The notes: generated by a model from the sequence alone, not told the origin. A stretch of DNA of 64,000 nucleotides from Gonapodya sp. JEL0774 (GCA_027604505.1 JADIIX010000033.1:1-64000), one strand, 5' to 3'; counted from the first letter of the stretch, positions 35,485-54,900 are shown. Numbers and translations are program-made.

Positions 35485-36078
35485 TATCTGTTCCATGTAA
35501 CACCGTTGTCGTAATTTTGCCGCATCTGAGCATGGAGGAGGGATTAGAAAGGATAATAATCTCTTCAATCCATACTCCTTGACGTACACAAAGCAACCAC
35601 GGTCCGATGTTGCGGTTCTGAAGAGAGATTTAAGCAGGTATTGTTGATGCTCCATCCCAGACATCCCCACTCCAAAGGCACACGTGCTTCCACACCTTCT
35701 CTCGTACTCCGTCGATATTGATACGGGCGCTATCTTTCCGGCCATCAGTCGTATGTGGACGCAAAATAGCAACGCAATTTGGGAGGGTTAGTGATTTCTG
35801 TAATGTCGGGCACACGTCCACACCTGACACTATGACACCGATTTAAACAAACCAACACACTACTGAGTTTCGTTGGAGAAACCATGGCCATACGCTTAAA
35901 ACGATGCTGTATGTAATAGTACAACGTAATGGAGAAGTTCTGTCTCGAAAGTGATCGTTGCTGGGTTGTCCCTTGATAGTGAGGAGGCCACAGTCTCCGC
36001 ACTGCGGGTGTCTCTCAGAGCAGTTTCGGAGCCCACTTAATCCTTTGGAACATTCGAGCGTCTCCTTATAGCATCATC
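35485..36078. other. Divergent promoter region
   Basis: No supported gene lies between the VFA1-like gene (-) and the Zn2Cys6 factor (+). Minus-strand open frames at 35630-36002 are not recognisable and may include untranslated 5' sequence. Confidence 0.45.
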
Positions 36079-38758
36079 ATGGCCTCCACGAGTAATAAGG
36101 TCCGGATGGCGTGTGACTGGTGAGCGAACGAACGTTTCTGTCCCCTTACTCCCGTACCCCATCGGCCGTCTTCCAGGTGTCATTCTGGGAAAAGAAAGTG
36201 CGATGGACAACAACCCTGCTCTTTGTGCCTCAAGCAGCATCGCCAATGTGTATTCACAACAGGTAAACCTAGGAAGCTGATTGGGCGAGCGGAGTATATC
36301 CGATTGCTGGAATCGCAATTGCAAACATTAAGAGCAGCAGTCGCGGTAAGCGGAGCTCGCGAGAATGCTCAGCTAAGGCCGATGGACGACCAAGAAGACA
36401 CAGAGTTGGATGGAACTAGCAAACAGCAGCAGGACGGGCACGATGGTACATCAGTGAATCGAGCCCAACCCATTGATTTTTCAACTCGAAGAGGCAGTGG
36501 GCAATCTCACTCGTCTGGGGGTGAGCACCTTACCGGCACATTTGCAGGTTCGCAGAGCTCTTCAGGTGGCTGGAGACCCTCCCAATCTCCAAAAGATTTC
36601 AGGCATCCAACCGACCGGATAGAATTTCTAGATAATCTGTCTGCAACTGATGGCACCTTCATGTCGTTTCACGATGAGCGTCAGAGTCTCGGGAGCCTTC
36701 CCGGATCACCACCCGAGCTAGAAGCAGTTGATGCAACAGACACGGAGGACCCTCTGACCCGTGTGATACGTCTCCGGAATCAAACGACGTACTTTGGCCC
36801 TGCGGTCAAGGCGCGGAGGCGTGGAGCGGACAAATCGAGGGAAATCATTTTTGACATAGAAGACAATTTAGCTAAACTCGCAGCCCAAGCCACCTCAACA
36901 GTGCCGCGTGCTAATGCGGTGTTTGTAACTGAAAGTACTGGAGCTGGAGTGGATATGGACACTGTTCTAGCGATGATGGAGAAAATGAAAATGAACCCGG
37001 AACCTGTGAATATGCGGATGATGCACAATCTTGTTCCCGCTGAGCCACCTCGACTGGACCTACTTGCTCAATTTTTTGATGTCTTTTGGTTTCCGGCCAT
37101 TCATCCTGTGAGTCTGTGGTTGGTGGCAACGCATCATCAAGAATTATGACTGACGTTGTTGCAACAGGGAACATTCTTCCACACATTACAACATCAAAGC
37201 CCCCTTCTTCTCTGCGCAATTTACGCCTTCAGCACCTGCATATCACATGGCGCGCCCGGAAGCCCCGAGTGGTCGGAAGAACGCCAGACAGGGGAGGATG
37301 CTCCAGTGCATCCGGGGGAGTTGTACTTTACCCGAGCGCGAAGACTCTTAACCATTGCATTCGATGAACCAAGTCTCAGTACCGCATTTGCTCTACTTTT
37401 GATGAGCATGTACTCCGCAGGTGCGGGGCGAGCGTCCAGTGGGTGGATGTACAGTGGAATGGCTGTGCGAATGGTGAAGGTCGTTTATGCTGCTAAACAG
37501 AGAACGCTCCAGAGGCTCACTCTCTCCGCCATGTTTTTTTTTTTGTGCACCGCAAATAGTTGGTGGAAATGAAGTGGCGTGTGGGAGATACCTCTCAACT
37601 AACACCACTGGAACACGAGATCCGGAAGCGTGTCTGGTGGTTCTGCTTCATTTTCTCCACTTCCACATCAATATGCGCTGATCGACCAACTTTTGTGGAA
37701 CCCGCAGACGGGATGATGAGTTACCCAGATGACGACGTGTGGAACAGCTTGAACGATACTGGGGAAGTGGGATTTCGGCATCAAAACGAGGGTCCAATTT
37801 TGTTACGACAGCGTGTTGCGGGGGGAATTACTCACCCCAACCCACCGACTCCTCCAATCGGGACAAACACCTTGCAGCAACTCGCCCATTCGAAGTATTT
37901 TCGTGAAATCTCGGAAGCATGGGTGCTCCTCCAACAAGTGTACAAATACGCCAAGGATCAAAAGGTCCAGAGGACAGCAATCGGAGTCGTGGATCCCCAC
38001 TTGAGCCTTTTGGACAGACAGGTGAAATCTCTCTGGGCTCAGCTTCCAGAAATGGCCCAGGGGGAGTTCGTGCCTCCAAATCCGGCGAGTCTAGCCGATT
38101 TAAAAGAACTCGCTTCTAGCGCATGCCTCCACATCACACTTCACTGCTGCACCATAAAGCTTCACAGGTGTGTTCAAAGGTAGAGAGTTTACCAACTGGT
38201 CAGAGATGACTCAACAACATATTTGTTCAAGACCAGAGATAGCACTAGGGGATATCGTCTGGCCCACAAGCTATTCTCTGAAAGCATGCACGCATTCCGT
38301 ATGTCTCTATCCACAGTGCGTGCTCAGTGACAACTCTTAATACTGTGCTCAATAGGCTGACCGCGTGGCTCTCATACTTGAGCGAATTTTAATGGTGGAA
38401 CCGTCTTTTGCTCGTGTTCCGACTGTAACTGGCAATGGAATCTTTGAGGTCAGACGACTTGCAACTTGTTTCCGTCCACGTTTACGATCATTAACTATGT
38501 AAATGACGATTGCAGGCTGGTATGGTTCACGCAATTAATGCTTACCTCCACTCAATGTCGCCTGGTTTAGAGGGGATGATCCTTGACAATGCTGAGCACT
38601 GTAGAGCCACATCTTTGAGGCAATTTTCTATCTGTCTCTTAACCCTTGACAAGATGCGCCGATACTGGGCATCCGCGGAAGCCTTTCACTCCAGCCTCCT
38701 GAGAGCGGCACAGGATTTGAGAATAGCAGAGGGCGGCACGGGTGGCACTCTCGGGTGA
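36079..38758 (+). CDS. Zn2Cys6 transcription factor with fungal-specific regulatory domain
   Basis: DNA-binding regulator of the Gal4-type family. The binuclear cluster appears after removing a 57-nt intron (36120-36176): ACDWCHSGKRKCDGQQPCSL followed by CLKQHRQC, with all six cysteines spaced as in the family. A short linker and a coiled-coil-like segment (EYIRLLESQLQTLRAAVAV) follow. A disordered region spans about 36350-36900. The middle homology region (fungal-specific transcription factor domain) begins LDLLAQFFDVFWFPAIHP near 37050 and continues GTFFHTLQHQSPLLLCAIYA, RLLTIAFDEPSLSTAFALLL and RKRVWWFCFIFSTSTSIC. It goes on through a GRPTF-like motif (DRPTFVEP) to the last exon ending at TGA 38758. 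Targets cannot be inferred; neighbouring genes are housekeeping. Confidence 0.9.
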
Positions 38759-39175
38759 TGAGGTGGGTAACCAGGGGAGAAAAGTCAAGCATGCCGAACT
38801 TCAAGTTCTGCCTACCATACACGCATAGTTTCATATACGCTTTTTGATATTCTTGTGATTTTCTCGTGAAATTTGTTTAAAAATATAGTTGATCGATCTG
38901 TGGTGACAAAACTAAAGCACACAACAACAAGAATTGTTTCTAAGGAAACCTTCAAGATGCGAGCACGAAATATCAATGGCGCGTGAGTTCCAAGATCACG
39001 ACAGGTTTCCATGTTGCATCGAGGGAGGTTCTAATCCACTGTCAATCATCAATCATGCCTTTCCCTTCCATGCCCCAAGTCTAAAGAGCAACCAGACACC
39101 CTTCCCATTGGCACATTCCCTCAACAATCAAGCACAAGCGAAGTTTCTCCGTTCCGCATAGATTTCCAATACTAA
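38759..39175. other. Intergenic, convergent 3' ends
   Basis: Nothing recognisable lies between the Zn2Cys6 gene (+) and the membrane protein gene (-). It is AT-rich and likely holds both 3' untranslated ends. Confidence 0.55.
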
Positions 39176-40252
39176 TCATTCGAACGCTCGAGCTAGCCCT
39201 GACCTGAGTGCTCCTCCCATGTCCCAGCTAATGGTAGCCAGGAGGAGGCTGCAGAAAATGAGGCTGAGTCCAAATTTGAGTCGCGCATGTAGGCGGGTGT
39301 TCATATGGTGGGATGGAAGGGGTTGGTACAAGGTTATCAGGGCAGAAACCGAGTCGTCATCGTCTCCAACAGCCTCCACGTCTGCCACCCGTCCCAACAA
39401 CCACACCATATTGAGTAGTTGACCGGAAACTTGTGCACGTGCTTGTGACGTTCCGTCCTTGATGCTCCGACACTGCATCCAACGTTTCCTATAGCTCGGG
39501 TGAAGTCAAAGAGTATTGTTTCCCGTTCTCCTCTTCCTCCTTCTTTTGCATTCTCGACACATGCAAGCTTTTGTGACCACTCACGTGCCAACCCCAACTC
39601 CAACCAATACTAATCCTAGCGCTGCGTCTGCTACCATCCAACCGAATACCCGTTGGGTCCAAGTCTGTACATCTTCCATGATCCAAAACACCCTGGGGAC
39701 CCCCCATGTTGCCAGCCAAGCCGCAGCGGAGCACGCGAGCAGCGTGATAACGACGGGCGTTCCAAGGAGGGCACGGATACCCGGTTGGGCCAACTGAGTT
39801 CCCAAAAATATGGACGCAGCGATAAGTAAAGGAAGTTCAATATAGAGGTTGAGGGAGGTCAAGGCCGCAAAGAACGCAAAAGGGAATCGCAGTATCGGTA
39901 TGTAGAAGAGAGCATAGAAGCTGGCGAACGTCCCCGCGACAAGGGATGGTATGAGCGCCGGGTCCGTAGTGTACGTAGCGTCGAGGGAATCAAGAGCAAC
40001 GTGTACGGAAGACCTGCGACGCGGGCGAACCTTCAAAGGGGAACCTGTGAAGGGTGACGTCGTCTTGGCACTGTATCGAAGGCCTGAGGAATCCTTGAAA
40101 TCTGTAAAGTGCAAATCATCTGGACTAAGCGGTGGAGGGTGCATAGAGCCGGAAGCACGGCTGGGGCTGCTACCACCACGACGGGGTCGCAGTGACGAAA
40201 ACGAGACGAACGCTCCCTCCTTCGATGAGCCCGCAGGCTGACTACGGCGCAT
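39176..40252 (-). CDS. Multi-pass membrane protein, function unknown
   Basis: Two exons: 40252 to about 39582 (223 codons), then an intron beginning GTGAGTGG, then about 39453-39176. The N-terminal 90 residues are disordered and Ser/Pro/Arg-rich (RPRRGGSSPSRASGS, KVRPRRRSSVHV). Four hydrophobic segments follow: LIPSLVAGTFASFYALFYIP, FPFAFFAALTSLNLY, LPLLIAASIFLGTQLA and TPVVITLLACSAAAWLATW. A fifth is VFGWMVADAALGLVLVGVGV, and the second exon holds a last one (FGLSLIFCSLLLATISW). The second exon also contains an acidic patch (EAVGDDDDSV). I do not recognise the family. The downstream neighbour on the same strand is BCKDHA, 211 bp upstream in gene order, with no evidence of shared function. 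Confidence 0.75.
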
Positions 40253-40463
40253 AGATCACAGTTTGAGAAAATAGCTCGCAAATCGTTTTGAGAAGGTTGG
40301 GATGTTTGAGGCTAAGGAGCTGCTGGGCCCGCACAAGGACTTTGGAGACACGTGATAATCGAAGAGTTCCAACTTGCCCGCTCTATTGCCCACAGACAAT
40401 AATTAATAACATGGTGCATATCAAGCTTGAGTGTACATTTTGCTGAAGCGAGTTATAAAAGTC

Positions 40464-42739
40464 TCAGGGTAACCCTAGTCGTTCCCTTTCCCGCCTCGTT
40501 TCCTCCTCACTTGCAAACCTCCCGACTTCGTAATACTCGGGATACCTGGAGATCAACTCATTAATCTCTCTTTTCTGCTCTTTCAATCTGGGGGTCAACT
40601 CTGCGTACACGTCCTCAAACATGTAGGCCATAGGTGGCTTCGACAGCTTTTCAGCTGCAACAAAGACCTCCAGCACATCCCGCCGAACTCGCTCCCTCAA
40701 GCCCGTTTCTTCGTCCTCACTCCACCACGATTTCCTCTCCAAATACTGCCGGAACCGCGACATTGGCGAGTCAAACCTTTTCCAAGCCTCGACTTCTTTC
40801 TTTTCGCGATATGCCGATGAGTCATCCGATGTGCTGTGGTGTGATACGCGGTATGTCATAGCCTCCAATAACACCGGCGTCTCTTCAGCGATTGCAAGGT
40901 CACGCGCGGCCTTGGTGGCGCTATACACAGCCTAACATTGAATCACATATCGCAGCATGTTGAGTGGAGATGATGAGTGTACATAGCTGGGATCGAAAGG
41001 CCTTCGGACTCACAAGCACGTCGTTCCCATCCACACGAACCGTTGGTATTCCATATCCAGGACCGCGCGCAGCTGCATCGCCACATAAACACAGATTACA
41101 AAGATGTTTCGGTGACAAGATAGGAGACCGAGACCGTCCCGCGAAAAACTACTCGTGAGAAACTAGAGATACGAAAGCCTCAACCACAACATTCATTAAC
41201 CAACCTATGCCATCTCCCCTGTATTGCTCGTTTGCCGGTGTTGAGATCGCGTACCCATTGTTTCGACTGAACATTCAAACAAGTCCAACAGCCTCAGTCA
41301 AAATCATCCCACGTGAGCCCCAGTCACCACACCCACCAGATAAAAACTACGGGGGCACCCACTGTTGATGCGATATTCAAGGCAGCGTGGAAATCGCCCT
41401 CGCTTGCCGCTCCTTCGCCAAAGTAACACGCGGCGACTGCAGACTTTCCAGCCCTCTTCAATGCATATCCTGCACCCGCCGCCTGCGGAATTTGCGTCGC
41501 CAAGGGGCTAGAAATGGTTTGGAAGTTCGCCGCGCGGGAGCCGTAGTGCACGGGCATTTGCCGACCCTTGTTTACATCAAGAAGGTTGGCGGTACACTGG
41601 TTAACGAATGTAGAAAGGGTCACACCACGATGTAGGAGTACACCAGCTTCGCGGTATTGACTTGAAGATATTCGATGGTTTTGTGTGAGCGTGTTTGGCG
41701 TTTTGGGTGGCAATGAGACCCCTGCCCGTAGGAACAAGTTCAAAACAACAGTTACGTACCCGAATATTACATCGTCCATTGTAAGTGCTTGAGCAGTGCC
41801 AAAAAGAGTGCCTTCTTCCCCGTAATCTTTGCGAAACAATTCACATCGTTTGTTGACGAAATCACGGTCCGAAACTTCAGCAGCCAAAACTCACGTGTCA
41901 TGTAGAACGATATTCGGCCCTGGCGCTGCGTGTCATAAAGACTGCAACAGGTGGGATGAGGAACACCAGATGACAATATTGGCGCGTACTTGGGCTATTC
42001 CGCTCTCCGGAACTTACATGTTGTCCATTGTATTGAGAATAACCATATTCTCGTAAATTTTGAGGCACTCTTCCTTCGTGAGCTAAAATCCATCAAACAG
42101 TGCCCGATACCGCCATCATATCAATTTCCAGCTAATTTGGCAATGTTTATCGGAACTTTCTGTACTCACCAGAGGGTCCTTTTCTGGATCCGCCACCTTC
42201 CCATCCGGGTCCATGACTCTGAAGGTAGGAATAACCGGAAAAGACCGTATAATATCAAGTTGCTCGATAAATCTGGAGTCCTTGACGCCTAATCGGTGTT
42301 GGGTAGTTCGTGTTTTGGGATTCCCCGCATGTCTCCCGGCAGAAACGAACCACTAATCCACTGAATCTGTGGAAGAACTCACCAGGGTAAGGTGCCTTCC
42401 TTTTATCTCGCATCTGGTGGTTATCGCAAGGTAAAGTGACGGCGGATTGGCCCAAATGCCGTGCAATTCAATGTTCCCCATTTAGTACGGTAGCATTCTC
42501 CTTCCCGGAACAGAACAGACTCTAGAAGAAACGAAAATCGTCACCTTCATGTGATATTGATCCATCCTGTCGATGTACGAAGAGCTCCCCACTGGTGGAG
42601 TGAGAAACGGGACGGGCGGCGCCGGTTTGGAGGACTGCCGTCGCACTGAGCAGGGGGACGGGCGAGTTCCGGAAAGGAGCTGGGAGGCTCGAAGTAATGC
42701 AGAAGCACGACGCGGGAAAGGTCGGATTTGACTGGACAT
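40464..42739 (-). CDS. BCKDHA: Branched-chain 2-oxoacid dehydrogenase E1 alpha subunit
   Basis: Thiamine-diphosphate-dependent E1 subunit of the mitochondrial complex that oxidatively decarboxylates the oxoacids of Leu, Ile and Val. The start at 42739 gives a mitochondrial-type leader ([20 protein letters not shown]). After [13 protein letters not shown] comes an intron. The E1-alpha core follows: [39 protein letters not shown] and [20 protein letters not shown], then the TPP/Mg motif region [20 protein letters not shown] (about 41400). The exon from about 41080 gives [19 protein letters not shown]. The last exon holds [20 protein letters not shown] with the regulatory phospho-loop serines, [20 protein letters not shown], and the C terminus to TAG at 40464. 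Length and order match human BCKDHA. Conserved loop serines suggest control by a BCKD kinase. Confidence 0.95.
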
Positions 42740-43249
42740 TGATGGGGACAGTTGTAATCGCACGAATTTAAAGTGAGCATCGGCAACCCTTGCACAAATG
42801 ACCCTTGCAAAGCTGCTAATGATGAAGGCGCGGGGTAGATTTTGGTTCTCAACCGGCTTCTGGCTCAAACAACTCCAATCAACCTATTGATGACTTTGGA
42901 TGCTGTTGTCAGCTCGAAATCAACTATAACACTTCTTTGTTCCTTGTGCCAAACATCGGTTCTGTGGACTGCATGTGGTCTCAAGCGGTGTGAAAGTAAC
43001 CTTGAAGGTACGAAATAAATTCCGCTCTTTTGTCGTAAAGTGAGGTGATATGAAACGAAGGTTGTCAGCCTCATTCACGAGGAAGAGCGTCTCTCATCCC
43101 GCTCGTGCTTTCCACTAGGCGCCTCCACTTTACTGAGGCACGAAAGGCTGTAGACACTTGCTAGCTATAGTATCGGCCATCACATTTGAACAAATTGTGT
43201 AAGGAACCTAGGAACCGTTTTCCGGGACCACGGAACCTCGCAAAAACCA
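42740..43249. other. Divergent promoter region of BCKDHA and ABC transporter
   Basis: No coding signal seen. A CCAAT pentamer is present near 42874. This is likely the shared upstream region of the two divergent genes. Confidence 0.45.
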
Positions 43250-49228
<5,979 letters not shown>

Positions 49229-49371
49229 TTGTTATGTCGCACAACCTGGCAATTTTCTTCTTCGTTTGTGGAACCTACGTATCTTTTGTATGCTTGCTGG
49301 AGCATTGCATTGCATAGAGCTAAATTAGCCACTCATTGTCAATTCAATATTGGGTTCCCACGCAACAGAGT

Positions 49372-51204
49372 CTAGTAGATCTTCCAAACTGCGATCCTGC
49401 CATCCTTAGCCCCACTTGCCAAGAGACTGTTCCCACCATCGCCCCATTGCCCGAGCCCACTCTTCCCAACAAAAGCTAAACACCCGACACCTTCCATGTG
49501 ATACCTGAGTACTGCTAAAAGTTTGAGCCGCAGATCTCCGCCGGGAACTCCTTCCGACCCCTTGGCTGGTGCAACTCCAAACACGCGCACTTTGCCATCC
49601 CAACATGCAAACGCTGCTAGACGGTGGTCAGGTCGTATTGCGAGATGAGCGACGCCTGGCCGGAAAGAGTATGAAATCTTTGGGTCAACGGGTGATTGAT
49701 TGTTGAGTGGAGAACAACTCGTGTGCAGCGGAGTCTTGGAACGCATTCGCCGAATCAGTATTCAACAAAAACGCGCCTTAATAGAATTTAAGTTACCAAA
49801 GAGTTGACCTCAGAAACAAGCGACCATGTCCACACTTTGTCTTCCGGAGCTGCTGATGCGCAGATGCCTGCTAAGAGTGTGGGAGTGATGTCAAGTGCAA
49901 GAACTAAGAAAATAAAAGGCAAATGAGATTACTCCCTTTTCGACGAACAGGAAATCAAATACATCTACTGACCAGGCTCGGCAAAGAATTTATGTCTCCA
50001 AACAGTCTCAACTTGTGCTTGTGCAGTCTCTAACGTCGGCTGACTACCGTTCTGCAATGGAACAGGGAGAACTCTTCGGACAACAACCACACCGGATTCA
50101 TAGCCAGCACAAAGATGAAGCGGAGGAAATGGACCGGTGCCGCCACTTTGTTCCGTGCAAAGTGCCAAAGGGGAAGGCACGAGGCGGACACACATAAGCA
50201 TGCCTGCAAGTGCGTGGAAGCTTGAAGACATAATCTTCAATATTCTTGAGTTTGAGATAACTAACCGTCTTGATTTGTCGACGATTCAGGATCCGCTCCA
50301 AAATGCCGTTTCACAAAACCGATTCCTGATACAAGAACTCGACCGGACTCGAGGTGAACAATGTCACACGCATTACCCGAGGAGAGGGTGGGAAGGGCCG
50401 CCAAGTGCGAGAGTCCTTTGGGGGCCGCAACAGTCTTTGACCATAGCGGAGTGATCTTGTTATGATTGATTGCACCCACCTCGCCCGTTATCGGTTTTCA
50501 AAGTCACCACGCTCATCTTACAGAAGCTAACACCGTTCGCTGGGTACTCCTTCTCACATTTCGGTTCGGAGTCGCTCCGCGGTCCATTGCGGTTTGAAGA
50601 GATGGAGTAGGGATCCACTTTTAATTCTTCTACCGCATTGTCTCTTGCATCCTCCTCCAGTTCACTTCGATACATTACTGAAAGAATGTCCATACCGCTC
50701 CAAATTCTTAACGCGGAGTCCCGACCTTGGGTGATGAGCTTTCGTCCATGATTTCTCTCTGCCAAGGGGGATGGGGAGTCACGATGGCTGATGCCGATTG
50801 TCGCTTCCAAGGTTTCTATCGACAGGAGAGAGCCATTGTGCGCTCTCCATTTCCTAAGTATCCGCCGAGTTCGAATTTCCCACAGTATAATCGTTCCTGA
50901 CAGATCCCTGTCGCGGGAATAATGGTGTCAAAGAGCTGAAGACATCTATCTCCGAGCGTGAAGCTCTTCATTCCTCTTCAAGCAGCCGCACTCGGGTTTC
51001 TATTCGTCGCATCATTAGGCTCCATCGCACAGCACCACTGAGCTTTCTTCATTCCCGCGATTCACTCACCCACCCGCTCACCAACAAGTGCTCTTCACCA
51101 CCCACAAAGTGGAGGCATGTTACATCCGTGGTATGTCCTCGGAGAACGAAAATGGGATCGGGCGGTGGTGGCCGTGTCCGCTTGTCAGTTGAAGCAGCAG
51201 TCAT
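49372..51204 (-). CDS. ASA1: ASA1 / GNB1L-like WD40 protein
   Basis: WD40 propeller; Asa1 is a subunit of the ASTRA complex (with Tra1 and Tel2-Tti1-Tti2) that assembles PIK-related kinases. Exon 1 (51204-51074) reads MTAASTDKRTRPPPPDPIFV then LRGHTTDVTCLHFV. A 166-nt intron joins LLVSG to DLSGTIILWEIRTRRI in exon 2 (from 50907), completing a WD repeat exactly as in the family. Later parts: KWRAHNGSLLSIETLEATIG, LITQGRDSALRIWSGMD (about 50700), NGVSFCKMSVV (about 50500), then exons at about 50450-50260 and 50200-49965. The last exon has SYSFRPGVAHLAIRPDHRLA, AFACWDGKVRVFGV and the closing LASGAKDGRIAVWKIY before TAG at 49372. The last strand motif is typical of Asa1. It converges with the ABC transporter gene (143 bp apart). 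Confidence 0.8.
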
Positions 51205-51974
51205 ACCTGTCGGAGCACTCCAAAGTCATAATGTGCATTATGACATCAACACACATGACCGCTGCACCCGAGCTACACCACCCTCCAGAGTACGGACACG
51301 TTTCCTTCATACTCTTCACTACTGTTCCTCCTCCGACCTTCGCGGTTACTCTTAAGAACACAGGTGAGTTGACAAACTGTGCGCAGACCCACCATCAGAG
51401 GGCGGCAAACTGCACCAGGACACACAATTTCTTAACCATCGGGACGCCTAGGACTATCCTCTCGCTACCAACGATGATGTATGGTATCTTTACTCTCCAA
51501 AACATTGCAAATCAGAACTGGTTCAGAGCATATCTCTCATACCAACATATCAGTACAGTGCAATAATTGCGTCGCGTTTCTGGTTACTGTCCCTAGAAGC
51601 ACCGAACTTCTCAACAAGGAGTGCCGGCCAGACCGATATCAGGTCTTGCTCCGGATTCACAAATTCATTCATTTGCTTATGTACCTCTTATGCACTCTCG
51701 AAATCTTCGAGGATCGCAAAGCGAACCCACCACACAAGTGGGATAATTGATCATGGGACAATAATTACAATGTCAATTTATAACAGAAATCGCAAGTCTA
51801 TCGCCGAGTCTTTGTCACAGATTTCATTCTCATCCGCGCCATCTTGGCACCACTATGAGCCGCCTTTATGACGCCCCTAAACTGCCCAGCTGATTTCGCG
51901 GACTTCCCCCTGTTAACCATCGAGGAGCCGAAATCAGTCAGGGAGCGAGATACAAACAGACACAGCAATCCTCC
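51205..51974. other. Intergenic, likely ASA1 promoter
   Basis: No family recognised in any frame between the start of ASA1 and the end of RRP12, both on the minus strand. An open plus-strand frame of 149 codons at 51117-51566 partly overlaps ASA1 exon 1 antisense and has no recognisable content. Confidence 0.5.
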
Positions 51975-54900
51975 TCACCTCTTGCCAACGATTTTGGGGT
52001 CCAGCGGGATGTATGCGTACGGGTCAGGCTTTCCCTCCCGTTTTATATCACCGGCTGCACGCTGAGACATAAACTGTTCAAATACCCAGTTCATGTTGGC
52101 AGAAACGGCTGATAGCAACTCACTTTTGCTCTGTACTCCTTCCCCGGTGCCTCAATTTTTGACCGTTTCCCCAATCTTGGATCTTTATGGTCATTTGTTG
52201 GTTTGTCTGCCTCTTCATCATCCCAACCAGTCTCTTCGTCCTCATCTCGACCACGCTTCCGACCGGTCGCGAACTTCATCTTTCCACCTGGTGTTCGTTT
52301 CACTGCACCTTCGCCTTCCAAAGCCTCCATGTAAATACCCTCGCCTGCATTTTCCTCGTCTGATTCTATATCCTCTGCAATTACAAGCTTCCCTTCATCA
52401 TCCACTTCAAATTCATCCATGTCGTCGTTCGCCTGCTTTTGCACTCGTCCACGTCCTTGTCGGGTCGGATCTCGAGTGGTGACGGCCCTGGAAACCGCCC
52501 TTGGATCGAGAAGGTCGATCGCTGCAGGTGCGTCTACATCGGAGCTATCGTCTGACAGAGCGTCCTCATCGATCCAAATGCCAGACTTCCCAGGTGCCTT
52601 TTTGTCCTTGAAGGTTGATAAATGTGATAGTGTTGAAAATGTGCATCTTGACAAACGCTTCTCACCTCAAGGGACACACTCTTGAATCTCTCCGGAAGAT
52701 ACTTTTCGTCTCCATCACTCTCACTGTCGTCACCGTACATTGCATCCTCGAAACCTCCTTTCCCGGAGGCTTTGAGTGCCCGATTCTTTTTGGTACGCTC
52801 CTTTTTCTTCTTGATGTTCTGCATCAACTTCTTGTCCTCTTCTGGAACGAAACCTTCGACAACTTCGAAGGAAAAGCGTCGACATAACAACTCTAGTACA
52901 TGACGGGACCGAGAACGAAGACGAGAAGAGCGATCGCGAGAGTGATTGAGTAGAGACAGAATCTGAATGTATTGCATGGAAATCAATGTTAAATGATTCG
53001 AGTTGATGCCCTTCTGCAATACTTGCGCTATATCACTTACTATGGCCTCAAGATGTTCTTCGAGTCGCTCTTGTGGCAATCCTGTAATGACAACCTTAAT
53101 GAAACCGATGGCACCCTTTGCCACCTCAGCGCTCTTGGATGCCGCAAAATGAAGAATTGTGGGAATTAAGTCTTTAACCAGGGCAGGGGGAAGATCCTCT
53201 GCAATGCGAAGAAAGTAATGGGCCACTGGGGAAGATGACCACTTCCGTTTTGTATGAACGGCAAAATACATACCTTTGAACTCATAGAAAAGACGCGCAA
53301 CACTGGCAATAGCTGCACTTTGCATGTGTGGTGAGGCACCTGCAAGGCCAGCTACTGCCATCACAAAGTACTCCGAAATGCTAACTTCGCCCTTGTACGC
53401 AGCACCAGTGTCCATCTCATCTCCATCCACATCGCCACGACTTTGCAGCTTCGCCAGAATTGACCCGTCACTGATCATCGCCCCTGTAGCGGCTGCAATT
53501 CGCCCTCCGTCGAGCATCTTTCGACCCATCTCAACAAGACAGTCATAAGCAGCATGTCGCGATCGCTCGCTGGGCTCCTTAGTGCCCAACATGGCTTCAG
53601 ATAGCGCCATCGGTACAAAGCGAAGAAGCATTGCCCGTCCAGTCTCAGAATCGGCGGGTGCAAGCCTCGCCGCTGCCAACGCAAGCAATTGCAAACGTGC
53701 TTTCCGAGCAGCGGCCGCACAAACTTGGACAGCCTCCGTGGAAACAAGCTGGTCCATGAAGGACCCGATGTCGGGAATAACAGACGCGGTGGGACGAGAT
53801 GCAATCGGATTCTTTGGGTATGTCAACTCTATCAAGGAAATCAGCGACCGGTAAGATTTCTTCTGCAGTGATGGATCTGGATCCGCGATTTGACGCAAAA
53901 GAAGAGCAAAATAATCCGCGAGACCTGGCTCGACTAGTGCAGGAGCTCCATGATTTTTGATCTCAGGAAGGTAATTGACAACCACTTCCGCGAGATCCAT
54001 CATTGCGTGAGCCCGGGATGTGGAGGGGCGAGAAGCCGAAGCAGCGATATCTTTAGAGTGATAATCATGCAGATTTTTCAAAAGTGTGGCGAAATAGTTG
54101 GCTGTGTCCTGTTGTGTCAGAGTGACATCAAGCGAATCAGCAATACATATTCTATTTCGGGGACAAACGTAACAAATCACTTACTTTGCCATCCGCAATA
54201 TTCAAAAAGCTCCGGATGGCTTTTTCATAGTACCTCTTTTCCCTCTCCGCCTTCTCATCACTGGCACCTGCCGCACCCTTTTTCCTACCCGCAACATCCA
54301 CGGCCGCCTCAGCAACTTCCACAGAGCCCATGAAATTATTGCAAAGCGTGCTGAGGAAGCGATTTGCCAGGCGCCGCACTTCTGCGAGATTGTCTCTAGC
54401 ACTCACAACGATTTCATCTGGTAGTTCAAGAGTTGAAGAATTGACAGCAGAAACGATCGCATAATTTCCATCCACGATGTTCGCCAAAGAAGCACAAATA
54501 AAACCACGAAGGTCAGGAGCCGCCGCCAATCCCGGGTATATCTGCCCAATCGGGTTCTGGAGCATCTTGCCCAAGTGTGGTGCGAGTGTGGAGAAGCCAC
54601 CCCCAGCGACGTCTCGCGGCATTGCAGCCGTCAGCCCCGGCAAAATAGCCCACACTTGTGTGCCCAAAGTTTCAAAAAGTTTGGCCTCAATTTGACCTTC
54701 AGATGGCCCTGAGCGCTTCCGAGGAGCCTCATCTGAATTGTCCACCAGTTCCGCAGCGTCACCCTGAAGATCCTGATGTCGCTGCCAAAATGTCGCCGAC
54801 TTTTCAAACAGCTTTTTTGCTAAGGGGATCATTTCACGGTTGTAGTACGCCAGCGAATCTGGGCCAAATACAAAGTCCGATGTTACAGGCCGGTTGTCCT

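Noticed and set aside
35630-36002. Two overlapping minus-strand frames upstream of the VFA1-like exon
   Set aside because: No family resemblance and no clean join to the Cys-rich exon; probably 5' untranslated or intergenic.
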